Assembly (NCBI GenBank): GCA_903813345.2
Contig: CAIIXF020000004.1
Span: forward strand, 6,281,525 to 6,345,524
Origin: Owenia fusiformis
Lineage: Eukaryota; Annelida; Polychaeta; Sabellida; Oweniidae
Direction: 5' to 3'
Length of the DNA stretch: 64,000 nt
Positions 13,699-24,882 of this stretch are shown piece after piece. Position 1 is the stretch's first letter; each line of letters opens with the position of its first letter. The position numbers and the translations under genes were made by a program. Under the pieces are notes generated by a model that made no database searches, had not been told where the DNA came from, and was given only the letters and a program-made list of their open reading frames with translations.

Positions 13699-13837
13699 GC
13701 CTTGGTCACATTTGCTCCAATTTTCACTACGGCGCCCGGCCGATTGAGCATTTTGTTCAAAATTGAATACACTATTGAGCAAAACACTCAATCGGCTGGG
13801 CGCCGGCCGATGGATAGGAGCAAATGTGACCCAGGCA
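13699..13837. mobile_element. Short hairpin MITE, TGCCTTGGTCACAT family
   Basis: A 139-bp near-palindrome: TGCCTTGGTCACATTTGCTC at the left and GAGCAAATGTGACCCAGGCA at the right, with GCGCCCGGCCGAT in both arms. It is typical of a non-autonomous DNA element. Confidence 0.8.
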
Positions 13838-13988
13838 TTAGCTATCGCCTACACTAAAGCGCCTACACATACAACTTTACATTGATTTTATTCTGAGAAT
13901 GATTTAAAACATAAACACAAAGTATTATTAAACTTGAAGTTAAAATGATTGTAATATTACGATACTCTAGTATAATAAAACGTAACTA

Positions 13989-14965
13989 CAGTGTGTCTCA
14001 AAAATGGTACACTTACAAAAAGTTCATTATCTTTCACAATTTCGACTTTTCCCCTAAAATATATTTTGGATACCAAAATACTAATCTTTCTCGAATAATT
14101 TGACACCATAAGGTTCAACATCTGTCCTTGATTGTCTCTACAGGACAGTTTTTAGTGTCCCATGGTAAAATCTGACTTGCGCCAACTTCTATGTGATTGG
14201 ATGGACCAAATGACTAAAGAGAATAGTTTCTTTAACATTTCACTTTCTTCTGAGTAGAGGTTTGACCTTAAACTGAGTCATTCTGTGATTTTCCTATTTG
14301 TATTACATATAATCATTAGGTCTATCCACATAAACATGTGGTCCCCTCAACATGTTCTCCATAGCAAATTTGAGGTACCCTTGCCCATGCGACACATGCA
14401 TCGTAATATCACACTGATTCCATCAATTGTTTTGCAGAAGTCCATTTAGATCAGTTTGTGGTGCTGTTAAGCGCTCTCAGAGGCCCTTCAAAAAATCAAA
14501 GGTGTTAAGTGGGATGACCCTGGGGGGCAATCCATTGGGTAATTCAAAGCTATCTTCTGATTTCCAAGGACTTCTTCTTAACATTCTGCCATAGGCCTTT
14601 GCACAATCCTATTGCCATCATACGTAACAAAATTGAACACTCTGACAATGAAATCTCGTATTTCTATCCAGGAAAGAAACAACTGGATCAGTGATCATAT
14701 CAGAATATCACTGTCCACAGGATTCACACAAAAAAAGAATTGATCACCACATGTCCAACCACTGAGAAGTTGGCACAAATCAGATTTCACATGCGTCTAT
14801 AAAATCTGTCCCGTGCAGCCAATCATGGACAGATTTTGAATCTGATGGTGTGGATTTATTCGAGCAAGACATGTTTTTTGGTATCTAAGGATATTTTAGG
14901 GGAAAAGTCAAAATCATGAAATATATTGAACTTTTTGTGAGTGTAGCATTTTTTGAGACACACTG
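13989..14965. mobile_element. Tc1/mariner-like element with ~110-bp TIRs
   Basis: It starts CAGTGTGTCTCAAAAATG and ends CATTTTTTGAGACACACTG, flanked by TA at both sides (13987-13988 and 14966-14967). The arms share TTTTCCCCTAAAATAT at about 50-60 bp from each end. The interior has no intact transposase frame. Confidence 0.75.
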
Positions 14966-15544
14966 TATAGCGCATGTGACCGGTCTAATTATACTGTTTG
15001 TTTTGATGAGGCAGTGCAGAGATATCTAAACGCTTGGCACACTGTCCACGCTAACTCTTTGCACTTCTTGGCACACCTAGATATCTCTAGATACGCGGAG
15101 TTTCTAGACTAGCTTTGTACGTCTAGAAATTGCTTGGAACTTCAGATTTGACGCAGTATTTGTGACCACAAGCATGCTTTTGGGCAATACATGCGGCCAC
15201 TATTTTTTATTTTTTTATTTCCTTCATATGACAACAAAAATATAAATTATTCACAGTTTACTAATATAAATGTAGGTGTATACTGCTTGATTAAACATTA
15301 TAAATTGAACATAATAATAGCGCAAATAAATAAATAAGTATAAATAAGAGCACATTGATAGTTGCTTGGTAGGAGCAGGGGGGGGGGGGTGACAGTAAAA
15401 TGATGTATGATAGCATGGTGATATTCATAGGACAAATACTGCTTGAGATGATGAATTGTTATAAAATTCATTTAAGACCCAGAATGATATATTTGGTGAT
15501 ATAGAGTCTAATCTAATAAGGTTTATAAACTAGGATGACTTTGA

Positions 15545-15880
15545 TGCCCAGGCTGGCCACTGAAGACAGCGTCAATGCTTTTGGTGAATACAGGGGCCAT
15601 TAAGATAATTTAGGGGCCCCATGCAGCAACGATGCCTATTGAGGTCATCGGGGACCACTACAATGCTTTTGGGACTACATGTTGCCTCTAAGATGCTTTT
15701 GGGGGCCACGGTGGAAACGATGATGGGAACCACTTGGACTCTTTTGGGGACTGCAGGGGCCAACTTGGGTACTTTTGGGGGCCGCAAAGGGGCACTATGG
15801 TGCCTAGGCGCGACTGGGGATCATAGGGGGTAATTACGTTGCCCACGGAGGCCATTGCGGACCGCTAGAATACTTTTGGT
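15545..15880. repeat. Degenerate G-rich minisatellite
   Basis: The phrase ATGCTTTTGGGGxCCAC recurs about every 40 bp with heavy drift. A related patch lies near 1360-1460. Small frames on both strands come from the repeat. Confidence 0.6.
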
Positions 15881-16238
15881 ATTTTCATAAACCTTATTCA
15901 ATTAGTTAATATGTAAATGTATATAGCGATACCATAGACATTGAACTTGACAGCGAATTTCATAGATTCAACCTACATAAACTCCGAATGCAGTATACGG
16001 AATGACGTGCGGTAAGGGTAAGGTACAACACAAGGCATGTCTATTTGCATTATACCATTTCTCAGGTAAAATACTTTTATCGTATGATCTGTACAATGAA
16101 GCCCTCTGATTGGTCAGTTCTTGTGCTGTAGCAATCTGTATTGCTACTTAGATTGTCCCAATTGATCATCTCCGTCGCAATACAGAACATATTGGTACTG
16201 AGGGAACAATCTCAGTAGCAATACAGAGGATCACACGA

Positions 16239-16432
16239 TAAAAACGTTATTGAATGATTTGAAGTGCAATACAGGATATATTCTGTCTCGATATTCTGTA
16301 TTGGCACTCGACTTCGTCTCGTTCTCTGCTCGAGAATTCCGTATTGGAACGAGACGAAGTCGAGTGCCAATACAGAATATCGAGACAGAATATATCCTGT
16401 ATTGCACTTCAAGTCATTCAATAACTTATAGT
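16239..16432. repeat. Near-perfect 80-bp-arm palindrome
   Basis: The left arm AACGTTATTGAATGATTTGA through CTTCGTCTCGTT is repeated in reverse complement from AACGAGACGAAG to ATTCAATAACTT. The two arms are separated by about 24 bp. The two 60-70-codon frames on opposite strands begin with the same peptide because of this symmetry. Confidence 0.9.
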
Positions 16433-16965
16433 ATTATACCGTAAACTGGATTCGGATGTTCACTCTACTATACCTCACCCCTAGAAATGCCATCGTGGTA
16501 AGCCACGCCCTCTCCACCTCTATCCTTCTGGAGTGAGTATCAGAATGTAGAAAAATATACTCTGTTTGTCTAATTGCATTGTATTTTTGAAAGTACCTTA
16601 TTAACATCTAACTTTCAACAGATAAACCATTAATAAGGAACAGACAAATAAGAACAAATAACATAATTATTACTAATAAGCCAAATGGGTTGCTAATGAA
16701 CACTAAATGCAAGGTATAGTAGAGTGATGTTTATCGATGGAATTCACTGTCTAGTCCAATATATTGGATATTGTTAAAGTGAACGGGTGCACGTGGAACC
16801 GAAAGTAATAATAGTGTTGTCTTTCGGCTCGCGGAACGGAGGAACCGAGGTCTGTTGTCATGAATGGATAAATACATACCATTGAAAAGAGAAGATTGTT
16901 TCAGAGTAAAATAAATGAAATTGATATTTCATATTACCATACCACGTGTAATAAATTTATTGTAG

Positions 16966-17136
16966 ACATATATAGATGTCACAGCTATCAACAAGCTCAT
17001 GAACATAAAGTCGGGAGACTGAATCCTCACAGTTGCTGCAAGCGGTAGCCATGCCCTGGAGAAACTTCTTGCTGACCCTGAGGAAATCATCGCAGTAGAT
17101 TTACATGCTGAACAATTGCATCTCGCAAAACTACAG
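16966..17136 (+). pseudogene. DUF3419/BtaA-like gene, exon 2, with in-frame TGA
   Basis: Exon 2 has an acceptor TTGTAG before 16966 and a donor CAG/GTAGCT after 17136. It is 57 codons, phase 0 at both ends. It encodes the SAM-binding core of the family: NIKSGD, then ILTVAASGSHAL (the family's vLtIaSgGcNaL), then EEIIAVDLHAEQ (the family's vvavDlNpaQ). Between GD and ILT there is one in-frame TGA at 17020-17022, at a position that is usually a basic or polar residue; CGA to TGA is the simplest change. A downstream acceptor at 17031-17032 would skip the stop but loses the GD strand and shifts the incoming phase. The rest looks under constraint. The stop may be a real null allele, a recent pseudogenisation, RNA recoding or a sequencing error. 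Confidence 0.7.
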
Positions 17137-20100
17137 GTAGCTATAATATTTACGCTATATAATTACAATGAACTATCCACATTGGCCCTAAGTGGGTATA
17201 TTGTAATACATTTACTTTCTCGTCAACGATACGATCTCTTTCACATCAAATTGCTTACATGGAAATTACACTATGGTACCTTCGATACTGTTATCCATGA
17301 TGGGCCGTTGTAAATCACTTGGTGAAATCGTTAAAATAATATATAAAAAGATGTTTTATTTTCGGATATTTGTGTAAAAAGATGCGTAATAATACAGTAT
17401 TTCCATTCAGTATTGTAATTATTATATTATATTATGAAGGAAAAAATATAATCAGCATAATATACTACATTATTTAGAGATTAATATAATATAATTAGAA
17501 ATAAGTGAGATCAAAATATATTATTTGTACATATAAACATTTACCAAATCCGATTATCTCAATAAGAAAATGTAGCAGAATGTTTTATTCCCGGTATAAT
17601 ATTCTTTTTTAGAATTATTTGCGCCAATTTATATTTATTCTGTCTTTCTAAAATATTATTTGGTCATATTTATCGTTCCAAACTGATGATTGCAGTCTAT
17701 TTAGATTTTTTTCTATTCTAAAAAATATTATTTTCTAGTATTTTCCAATCTAAGCAGAATATATCAAATTATATTGTATTATTTGGGTTCTAAAAAATAT
17801 TATACTCGATTATTCTCGTCCAACTTGATGTACAATCCATCTGGTTAATTACTTAACCAAACAAAACAAAGAATGCACAGCATGGCAGTTAATAGGATTA
17901 ACCGTTCTACTGGCCTTCTCATCTCTATTACTTACACATGTCACACATATTTTATTTTGACTGTTCTATTTCTATTTGAAAAATATTTACAAATAAATGT
18001 TTAGAAGAAAGAAATTTAACTTGTTGTAAATTAATGTTAACAATGGAGTAAAAATGTGAAAAAGTCATCATTTAAAAATCAAATAATTAACTTTCCAATG
18101 AGTAAAATCGATTCAATCCAAATTTTAACACAATGTTAATCATAGAAAGAGGGATTTTATACAATTAAACAAATATGAAGAACTTAATTTGCAAATTATT
18201 ATTTTTGTGGAGAATAAAACAATCGGCTCTAGATATTAATCCATTCACTCTAACAAACGGATTAACTCTAACAATCGGATTAGTTATCAGTGAACAAAAC
18301 TCATTTCATAGAAATTGAAAAAACTTAGAAATTAAAGTATTACTTATATTGCCCTGTCATCAATACATGTACATGTATGTGAATGGTGAAAATCTTCATG
18401 ATTTTGAAAGCATTGTTGGCCAAGGGGAGGGGATCGTTACTCGTTAGGTACGGGCCTGTATAAAATGCGTAATGTTTTTAGCTAAAATTTGAGCAGTTCT
18501 GTGTCAAGACTATTTTTGTGGTTGGCAGAGTGAACACGGGTGGTTGTTTGTGCCTGTGTAAGAGTGGCGCTTAAATGTTGTTTGTTGTTAACTTGATATG
18601 GCAGAGAAACAATGGAGTAAAAAATGTGAGGAAACCCATTGATTAAAAATTAACTTTCGTTGAGTCAATCAATTTAATCCAAATTTTAACACAATGTTAA
18701 TCATAACATAATGGACATTATAGAATCAAATAAATATGAAAAACTTGGTTTTTAAATTATTTTTTTGTGGAACTTAGAACTGTTGGCTGTAGGAAATTAA
18801 TCCATCGCCTCTAACAAACGGATTACCTTTCAGTGTTAACAAATCTCATATTAAAGAAATTGAATAATTGGGGTTTAAAGTTTTACTTATCATATTGCTC
18901 TGACATACATGTACTGTATGTCAACATGTTATTTACATCAGTTTGTTCTACCAGGCACCAATTTGCTCAAAGCGTAATCATCGCTATGTCAGATGAAACA
19001 TTAGGAATAAATGTAAAATGTACACGCTTCTTTATTTTCATTATCAAACAACTAAACATACCGAATGTACATTTGGAAATGGAAAACAAAAAATTAATTA
19101 AAACCAGCTTTAATTAAAATGGTCCAATTGTAGTAGAAACAAATGTATTACATCATGGACTAATCTGGTGTTTTATATCCCCAGTTTATATCTCAGATAT
19201 ATGGATAACAGAAAACCCATAAATTGTGAAATGTGAGAGAATACACGTTTTAATTTTGTTTTAGCATGGCTTAACATCACTTGTATCAGTTAACCTAATG
19301 TACCTTTCTTATTTATTATCAGCGATTTGCCAGAAGAAATCGGAGCAATACATGTACATCCAATATAATACAGGCTCGGAATAAGTTTTAGCCCAGGGGA
19401 TCAATTTTCAAAACAAACCAAGGGGTCACACTTGATCATTTTGACCCGAAATCACTTAACAGTGCTCAGATTGGTAAAAAATGTAGGATTTTGAAAGAAT
19501 TTTGGCAAGGGGGGGATTTACTTCAACCCCCCCCCCTCCCTGGCCATGGACCTATACCAAATTCGTAATGTATTGATATATAGCAGTTTCGTGTCATAAA
19601 TGTTTTGTGTTGTTTGTGAAATGATTAAAGGGGTTTGTGTCTGTGTAAGAGGGGGCTTTAAGTGTTGTTTGTTGTAAACTTAATTTGACAGAAAAACAAT
19701 TGAGTTAAATTTTGAGGAAACCCAATAGAGTAAAAATGTGAGGAAACCCGTTGATTAAAAATTAACTTTCCGTTGAGTCAATCAATTAAATCCAAATTTT
19801 AACACAATGTTAATCATAACATAAGGGACATTATACAATCAAATAAATATGAAAAACTTAATTTGCAATTTACTTTTCAGTTGAAATTAGAACCATTGGC
19901 TGTGAAAATTAATCCATTAACTCAAACAAACAGATTATTTATCAGTGTGAACAAAACTCAAATCATGGAAATTGAATAATAAGGGATTAAAGTTTGACTT
20001 ATTATATTGCTCTGGAATGTCAATACATGTATGTGAATGGTGAAAAACTACATGATTTTGACAGAATTGTTGGCCACGGGGAGGGGGTCCTATGCTACAG

Positions 20101-20997
20101 GTCTGTATAAAATGCGTAATGTGTTTATTGAATATTGAACAGTTCCCTGTCATGACTGTTTTTCCGGTTGACAAAGTGAATACAGGTGGTTGTTTGTACC
20201 TGTGTAAGAGGGGATCGATTTAAATGTTGTTTGCTATAAACTTAATGTGACAGAGAAACAATGGATTAAAAATGTGAGGAAAACAAATTAATTCAAAATT
20301 CAAAATTAACTTTACAATGAATTAATTGATTGAATCAAAAATTTAACACAATGTTAATCATAACATGAGGGACATTATACAATCAAATATGTATGTAAAA
20401 ACTTATTTTGCAAATCATTTTTGTGGACACACCATCCCTGGCCAGGCCTTCATGATCACACTTAGTCAGTGTGTAGCAGGTAACCTGATACCTAGCTACT
20501 GATCTTGGCTAGCCTTCATTCTGCTGCTGTTGCTAAGCAACTAGTGGCATCAAAATGGCTGCCACTATTTCTCATCTTGTATACTAGTATTGCATTTTGA
20601 TTTCCCCCTATCCCAGATAATCTATTTGCCCCTCTAAGAAGTTGAACTGAGTCCCAGATAGTTCATAGAAATTATCTTTAATTTATATCTGACATCTGGC
20701 TTGTGGTTCAACTACTTATGTAAGATCAAATCCTAGATGGATCATTAAGGAACTTTCTCCAATTAGCTTGATGTGCCCCAACTTTAACCTTGTATAAGTG
20801 AACTAAAACCAACTAAAACACTATTAAAATTGTATTAACTTTAAATGTAACATCTTCTGATCATGAAAAGGTAAGTTTCATCAGGATTTACTTGGTTTTA
20901 CATCAATAATTTTACTTCTAAACTACACACCCTCACACAACCTTACACGCATTTTGGATAATATAACGGCTAGCTATTAGCACTAAAAGGATACATT

Positions 20998-21630
20998 ATG
21001 GAAGGCCATAACAAAGATGCACATAGAAAAGCATTGGATTATCTCTGTAGGCTTTGTGGAGACAAAAACCAAATACGGCGCAAAAAGTATAGTGCAAAAT
21101 CATGTGTACTGATTCAAAATGAACTTGTGATTGTATGCCCTGATGTAAATCTTGACAATGATGTTCCGGACAAGCATCCAAGTAAAGTATGTCAGAGATG
21201 CTATAATGCTATGAAACAGTTTAAATATAAAGGGAAAATAGATAATAGACTTAAAGAAGTTATTCAAAATACAAACAAAATGTGGAATTCTGTGGAAATC
21301 AATGAAACTACTTGTACTATTTGTGAGCTATACTCTCAGAATGTCAAATCATTTAAGCGTAAACAACAGGAAGACCAAATGGACATAACCTTCAATGAGA
21401 ATGAAATAACTATCCAGAGTACTCCTAAAAAACAATGTCTAGACAGTTCAGCAATAGGCACTTCCATGACACCTGGCAGGGGCCGGGATGCATGTATAAG
21501 CGAACTTCTCAGAAAGCCTATTGATATGCCATTCACAAAACTAGAAGAACACTTGCTCACTCATCTCGTACGCAGAAAACTAAATCAATCATCTATCAAA
21601 GACCATCTTGTTTGTAAAACCAAAGGCAAG
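20998..21630 (+). CDS. RAG1-like transposase, exon 1 (N-terminal zinc region)
   Basis: 211 codons from ATG at 20998 to the donor GGCAAG/GTAAGA after 21630, ending at phase 0. It shows C17-x2-C20 (LCRLCG), H60-P with C65-x2-C68 (HPSKVCQRCY) and C106-x2-C109 (CTICELY). The order and spacing match the N-terminal zinc-binding part of vertebrate RAG1 (CRxCG ... HPxxxCxxC ... CxxC). In RAG1 this region supports folding, nuclear transport and ubiquitin-related functions. Its job in the transposon is not known to me. The intron to exon 2 is only 189 bp. Confidence 0.88.
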
Positions 21631-21819
21631 GTAAGAACAATTAAACAATTATTTATTAATTTTGATTAAGTTCTAACAACTCTTATCTGGCCCTTGATCC
21701 TATTATGAAAAGCCCATTAACTCTTCAAGTGCATCTCTTGTTTAATCATTTTATGACTGTAGTAATTTAGGGGTTATAAAGTCATTAGATTTTAATCATA
21801 GATAATAAACTTATTTCAG

Positions 21820-23790
21820 CCCCTCATCTTCATGAAAATAGAGAAATCTCAAGTATCCAGTGAAAAAGCATCATCTCCTTTAAAACGTAAAAGAGCGCGT
21901 AAAATAAAAAAATGCAGAAAAGTGATTGGTGGTGATAATAATGAGTCAATGTTACATCAGATGTCTAAAGAAATTCTCAATGAATCCAGGAAAAAGAAAC
22001 AAAAGGACATGCTGACATTTCTAACAAAATTGAGATCGAATAAATTAAATACAAGACAAACTGTTTCAATGAAAAGTGCTGCAAGGTTATCATATGGTCA
22101 GATGAAAATCATAACAAGACATTTACGAGATGCAAACATAAATATTGAGAGTCAGAATAATCAAATTCACTACAAGAAATCCTTAATGAAAAAACTTAAA
22201 GTTAAAGGAAAGTTAATGGATTTTCTTCAAAGGGATAAAGATGCTCCTGGGGCCAAAAAAGGAATGGTTTACAAAAAACTACCAATGGCATATATTGGGA
22301 ACTTACAAAAGTATCTCAATGACCACCTTGACAAAATGGAACAGTATAACACATTGTGTTTAGACCACCCTGTCATACCTAATAGTGAATTATGGGTTAA
22401 AATCGGTGCTGATCATGGTGGGAAAAGTTTTAAAACATCCATCCAGGTGCTCAATACACCTAATCCAAACGCAACTAACAACTGCCTTGTTTTTGCGATG
22501 TTTTGCGCAAAAGACAACAGAGATAATCTGGAAACTGCTTTGAAAAGATTTGACACTCACATTAAAAAATTGAAATCAATGACATGGCATGGGAGAAGAA
22601 TTCGTCTATTTTTATGTGGAGATTATGAACTCCTCACCAAAGGCATGGGGTTGTCTGGGCCAGGTGGCACTTTCTCATGTTTGTATTGCCATATCAACCA
22701 CAACGATTACAGTATACCGAGACAGGTACGGAAAAAATCAACAGAACGAACTCTTGAAACATTGAAACATAACTTTGAATTATATTGTACAGAGGCAGAC
22801 TGTAACAAATCTAAAGCAAAACATTATATGAATGTGATTGCAGAACCTTTGTTTGACATTGAAATTAATCATGTCTGCCCCCCATATCTTCACATCATGC
22901 TAGGAATTGTTTTAAGACACCACAATATTTTAATCAGTCAATGCAATTCCATTGACAGAATTATTGGCCGAGGAATAGCCATGGATAACATGCTGGCACC
23001 AAACAAGTCTGACACTCCATTTGGGACATATGTTGGAAAATGGGGGAAAATCATAGATCAACAAAATACATTACAAAGTATGAAAAAAGGAAAAGCACGT
23101 AAACTTCTGAAAGATAAAATTCGAGAAGAAAAGAGTCTTTTGACTCTTAAATCAGAGTCTGGTCCTGTTGCAGCGGAACTTGACAATGTTTTAAAAAGAC
23201 ATAATATAAAAAGGGCTGCATATCATGGAAAGAGCTTAGAAGGAAATCATTGCAATAAGTACCTAAAAAAGGAAGTCTATGAAGACTTAGCAAACGAAGT
23301 TGTCAGGAAAACACAACATTTATGTCAAAATCTGAGTGTAGAGAAAAAGGCTCTTGACAAAGCATATTCGACCAGAGACAAGATTATCAAAATCAATGAA
23401 GCATTTTCCCTGATCCATACATCAGTAAGTCATTGTGAAACAATAGAATCTTCACTCATTCCAACTATTCAAAATCACATAGACAATTACATGCAACAAT
23501 ATAGGACATTGTTTCCAAATATCAAAATAATACCGAAGCAGCATATTTTGGAAGACCATATAACACCATGGATACAAAAATTCAAGTGCGGAATGGGACT
23601 CCATGGAGAGCAAGGGGTTGAATCAACCCATAAAATATTTAATGAACTTGACAGGAGAATGTGCAGCATCAGAAATCCGTTAAATCGCCTGATAACCACA
23701 ATGTCCGAACATCTCCTCAACTGTCAACCCGAAATTAGCACCGCAAACCCAATTATTAAGAGACGGAAAGCTGTGAAGAAAGCTCAATAG
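21820..23790 (+). CDS. RAG1-like transposase, exon 2 (DDE core)
   Basis: The acceptor TTATTTCAG precedes 21820 and the exon joins in phase 0, giving a total of 867 residues. A basic N-terminal stretch (KRKRARKIKKCRK) may bind DNA or act as a nuclear signal. Candidate catalytic residues in total numbering are D409 (KIGADHGGKSF), D479 (IRLFLCGDYELL) and E808 or E812 (LHGEQGVESTHK). C498-x2-C501 (FSCLYCH), followed by EPLFDIEINHVCPPYLHIML, matches the zinc-binding insertion and the helix after it in RAG1 and in Chapaev/CACTA transposases. No frameshift or stop is seen. The reaction would be cut-and-paste transposition with hairpin intermediates, by family analogy. Confidence 0.88.
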   Translation, partial: PLIFMKIEKSQVSSEKASSPLKRKRARKIKKCRKVIGGDNNESMLHQMSKEILNESRKKKQKDMLTFLTKLRSNKLNTRQTVSMKSAARLSYGQMKIITRHLRDANINIESQNNQIHYKKSLMKKLKVKGKLMDFLQRDKDAPGAKKGMVYKKLPMAYIGNLQKYLNDHLDKMEQYNTLCLDHPVIPNSELWVKIGADHGGKSFKTSIQVLNTPNPNATNNCLVFAMFCAKDNRDNLETALKRFDTHIKKLKSMTWHGRRIRLFLCGDYELLTKGMGLSGPGGTFSCLYCHINHNDYSIPRQVRKKSTERTLETLKHNFELYCTEADCNKSKAKHYMNVIAEPLFDIEINHVCPPYLHIMLGIVLRHHNILISQCNSIDRIIGRGIAMDNMLAPNKSDTPFGTYVGKWGKIIDQQNTLQSMKKGKARKLLKDKIREEKSLLTLKSESGPVAAELDNVLKRHNIKRAAYHGKSLEGNHCNKYLKKEVYEDLANEVVRKTQHLCQNLSVEKKALDKAYSTRDKIIKINEAFSLIHTSVSHCETIESSLIPTIQNHIDNYMQQYRTLFPNIKIIPKQHILEDHITPWIQKFKCGMGLHGEQGVESTHKIFNELDRRMCSIRNPLNRLITTMSEHLLNCQPEISTANPIIKRRKAVKKAQ

Positions 23791-24882
23791 AACATTGTGA
23801 GTATATATTTTAATTTAAAGTTACAAGCATTTGTATTAAGTACACAAACACGCATTCACACACATAAATATGCCCAAGTATTATAACCTATTACTAATAA
23901 CTTGATATTAATAATTTATATTTAGGCTCCAGTTTTTTAATCTGGAGGCTATTACATGTATTAGGCTATTTGTTTGAAAAAGATGCTCAGTTGTAGGTTA
24001 TTATTCAATCCATGAATTTGAAAGACAATATGCATGCATGTAGGTACTATATTCTCCCCACAAGAACTGCAGTGTGAACATGTTAATTAAACCCAAGACA
24101 GTGTCTTTAAGTGCTATCTAATTACCATGAAAGCTGGAGTGGTAATTACCCTATGAGTGATAAGCTGTTTAACTGGACACCAACAGCTCCACTGGTGGCT
24201 GTTAATTACACTACAACTAAGTGTGCTAGTGCAGGGATGGTGTGTGGAATTAAGAGCCATCAGCTGTAGAGATTAATCCATTAACCATAACAAACAGATT
24301 AATTATCAGTATGAATGAAACTCATTTCATAGGAATTGAATAATTAGGGATTAACGGCTCGAAAATAACCGCGTATAATAGGTTTTTGATTGCAAATGCC
24401 AACATATTATTTGCTCCTGACAGGAATATTATTCTGTATTATTTGGCATTATATGTTGTTCCCTTTAAATAATACACGAATAATATTATTAAATCAAAAA
24501 TAATTCTTAAAAATACGTATTATATTTTTTTCCGTTATAATAAAAGAAATAACTGCCTATTATACAGGAAAAAATATTCTCTACGATTCTCTCTTAATGC
24601 AACTTATTTAGCAGTATATTAAACATTTTATTCTATATTGTTTTTACTTTTTTTACCAAGTGAATAATCTAGGGTTTTGAAAATCCATGACAATTTATAC
24701 TACACATTTTTGCTACATTAAATATGCCTGTGCACATTGACGTTAATTTGTATATCATCCGGGAGTGTGCCTTTTATTTATACTAACACAATGAGCAACG
24801 CCAACAACGACTGTAAATTAAGCCAAACTTTATTGTTTATACGCCATTTGCAATCTACATACATGGATTTCTTGTTATATAG

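Larger units (their letters stand above)
14966..16965. other. Intron 1, last part
   Basis: No exon was recognised. It contains a G-run near 15380, a degenerate G-rich tandem repeat at about 15545-15880 (unit roughly 40 bp, phrase GATGCTTTTGGGGGCCAC) and a strong hairpin at 16239-16432. Confidence 0.5.
20428..24244 (+). mobile_element. RAG1-related DNA transposon (N-RAG-TP/Chapaev type), apparently complete
   Basis: The two ends share the perfect 13-bp inverted repeat CACACCATCCCTG (20428-20440; reverse complement 24232-24244). They are flanked by a 4-bp duplication TGGA (20424-20427 and 24245-24248). A second shared motif, CACACTTAGT, lies inside each end, at 20457-20466 and (reverse complement) 24216-24225. 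A 4-bp TSD and CAC termini are the Chapaev pattern. It encodes one two-exon transposase whose N-terminus resembles the zinc-binding N-terminal region of RAG1, the defining feature of the N-RAG-TP element reported from the sea slug Aplysia. Both exons are open, so the copy looks young. It sits inside CACTA-like copy 2. Confidence 0.9.
17316..24662 (+). mobile_element. CACTA-like element, copy 2, host of RAG1-like transposon
   Basis: It starts CACTTGGTGAAATCG at 17316 and ends TTTTTTTACCAAGTG at 24662, with a 3-bp duplication AAT (17313-17315 and 24663-24665). It is the reverse complement of copy 1 across its length, with the same internal repeats. Without the 3.8-kb N-RAG-TP-type insertion it is about 3.5 kb. 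It lies in intron 2 of the DUF3419 gene, starting 180 bp after exon 2. It has no transposase of its own. Confidence 0.8.
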
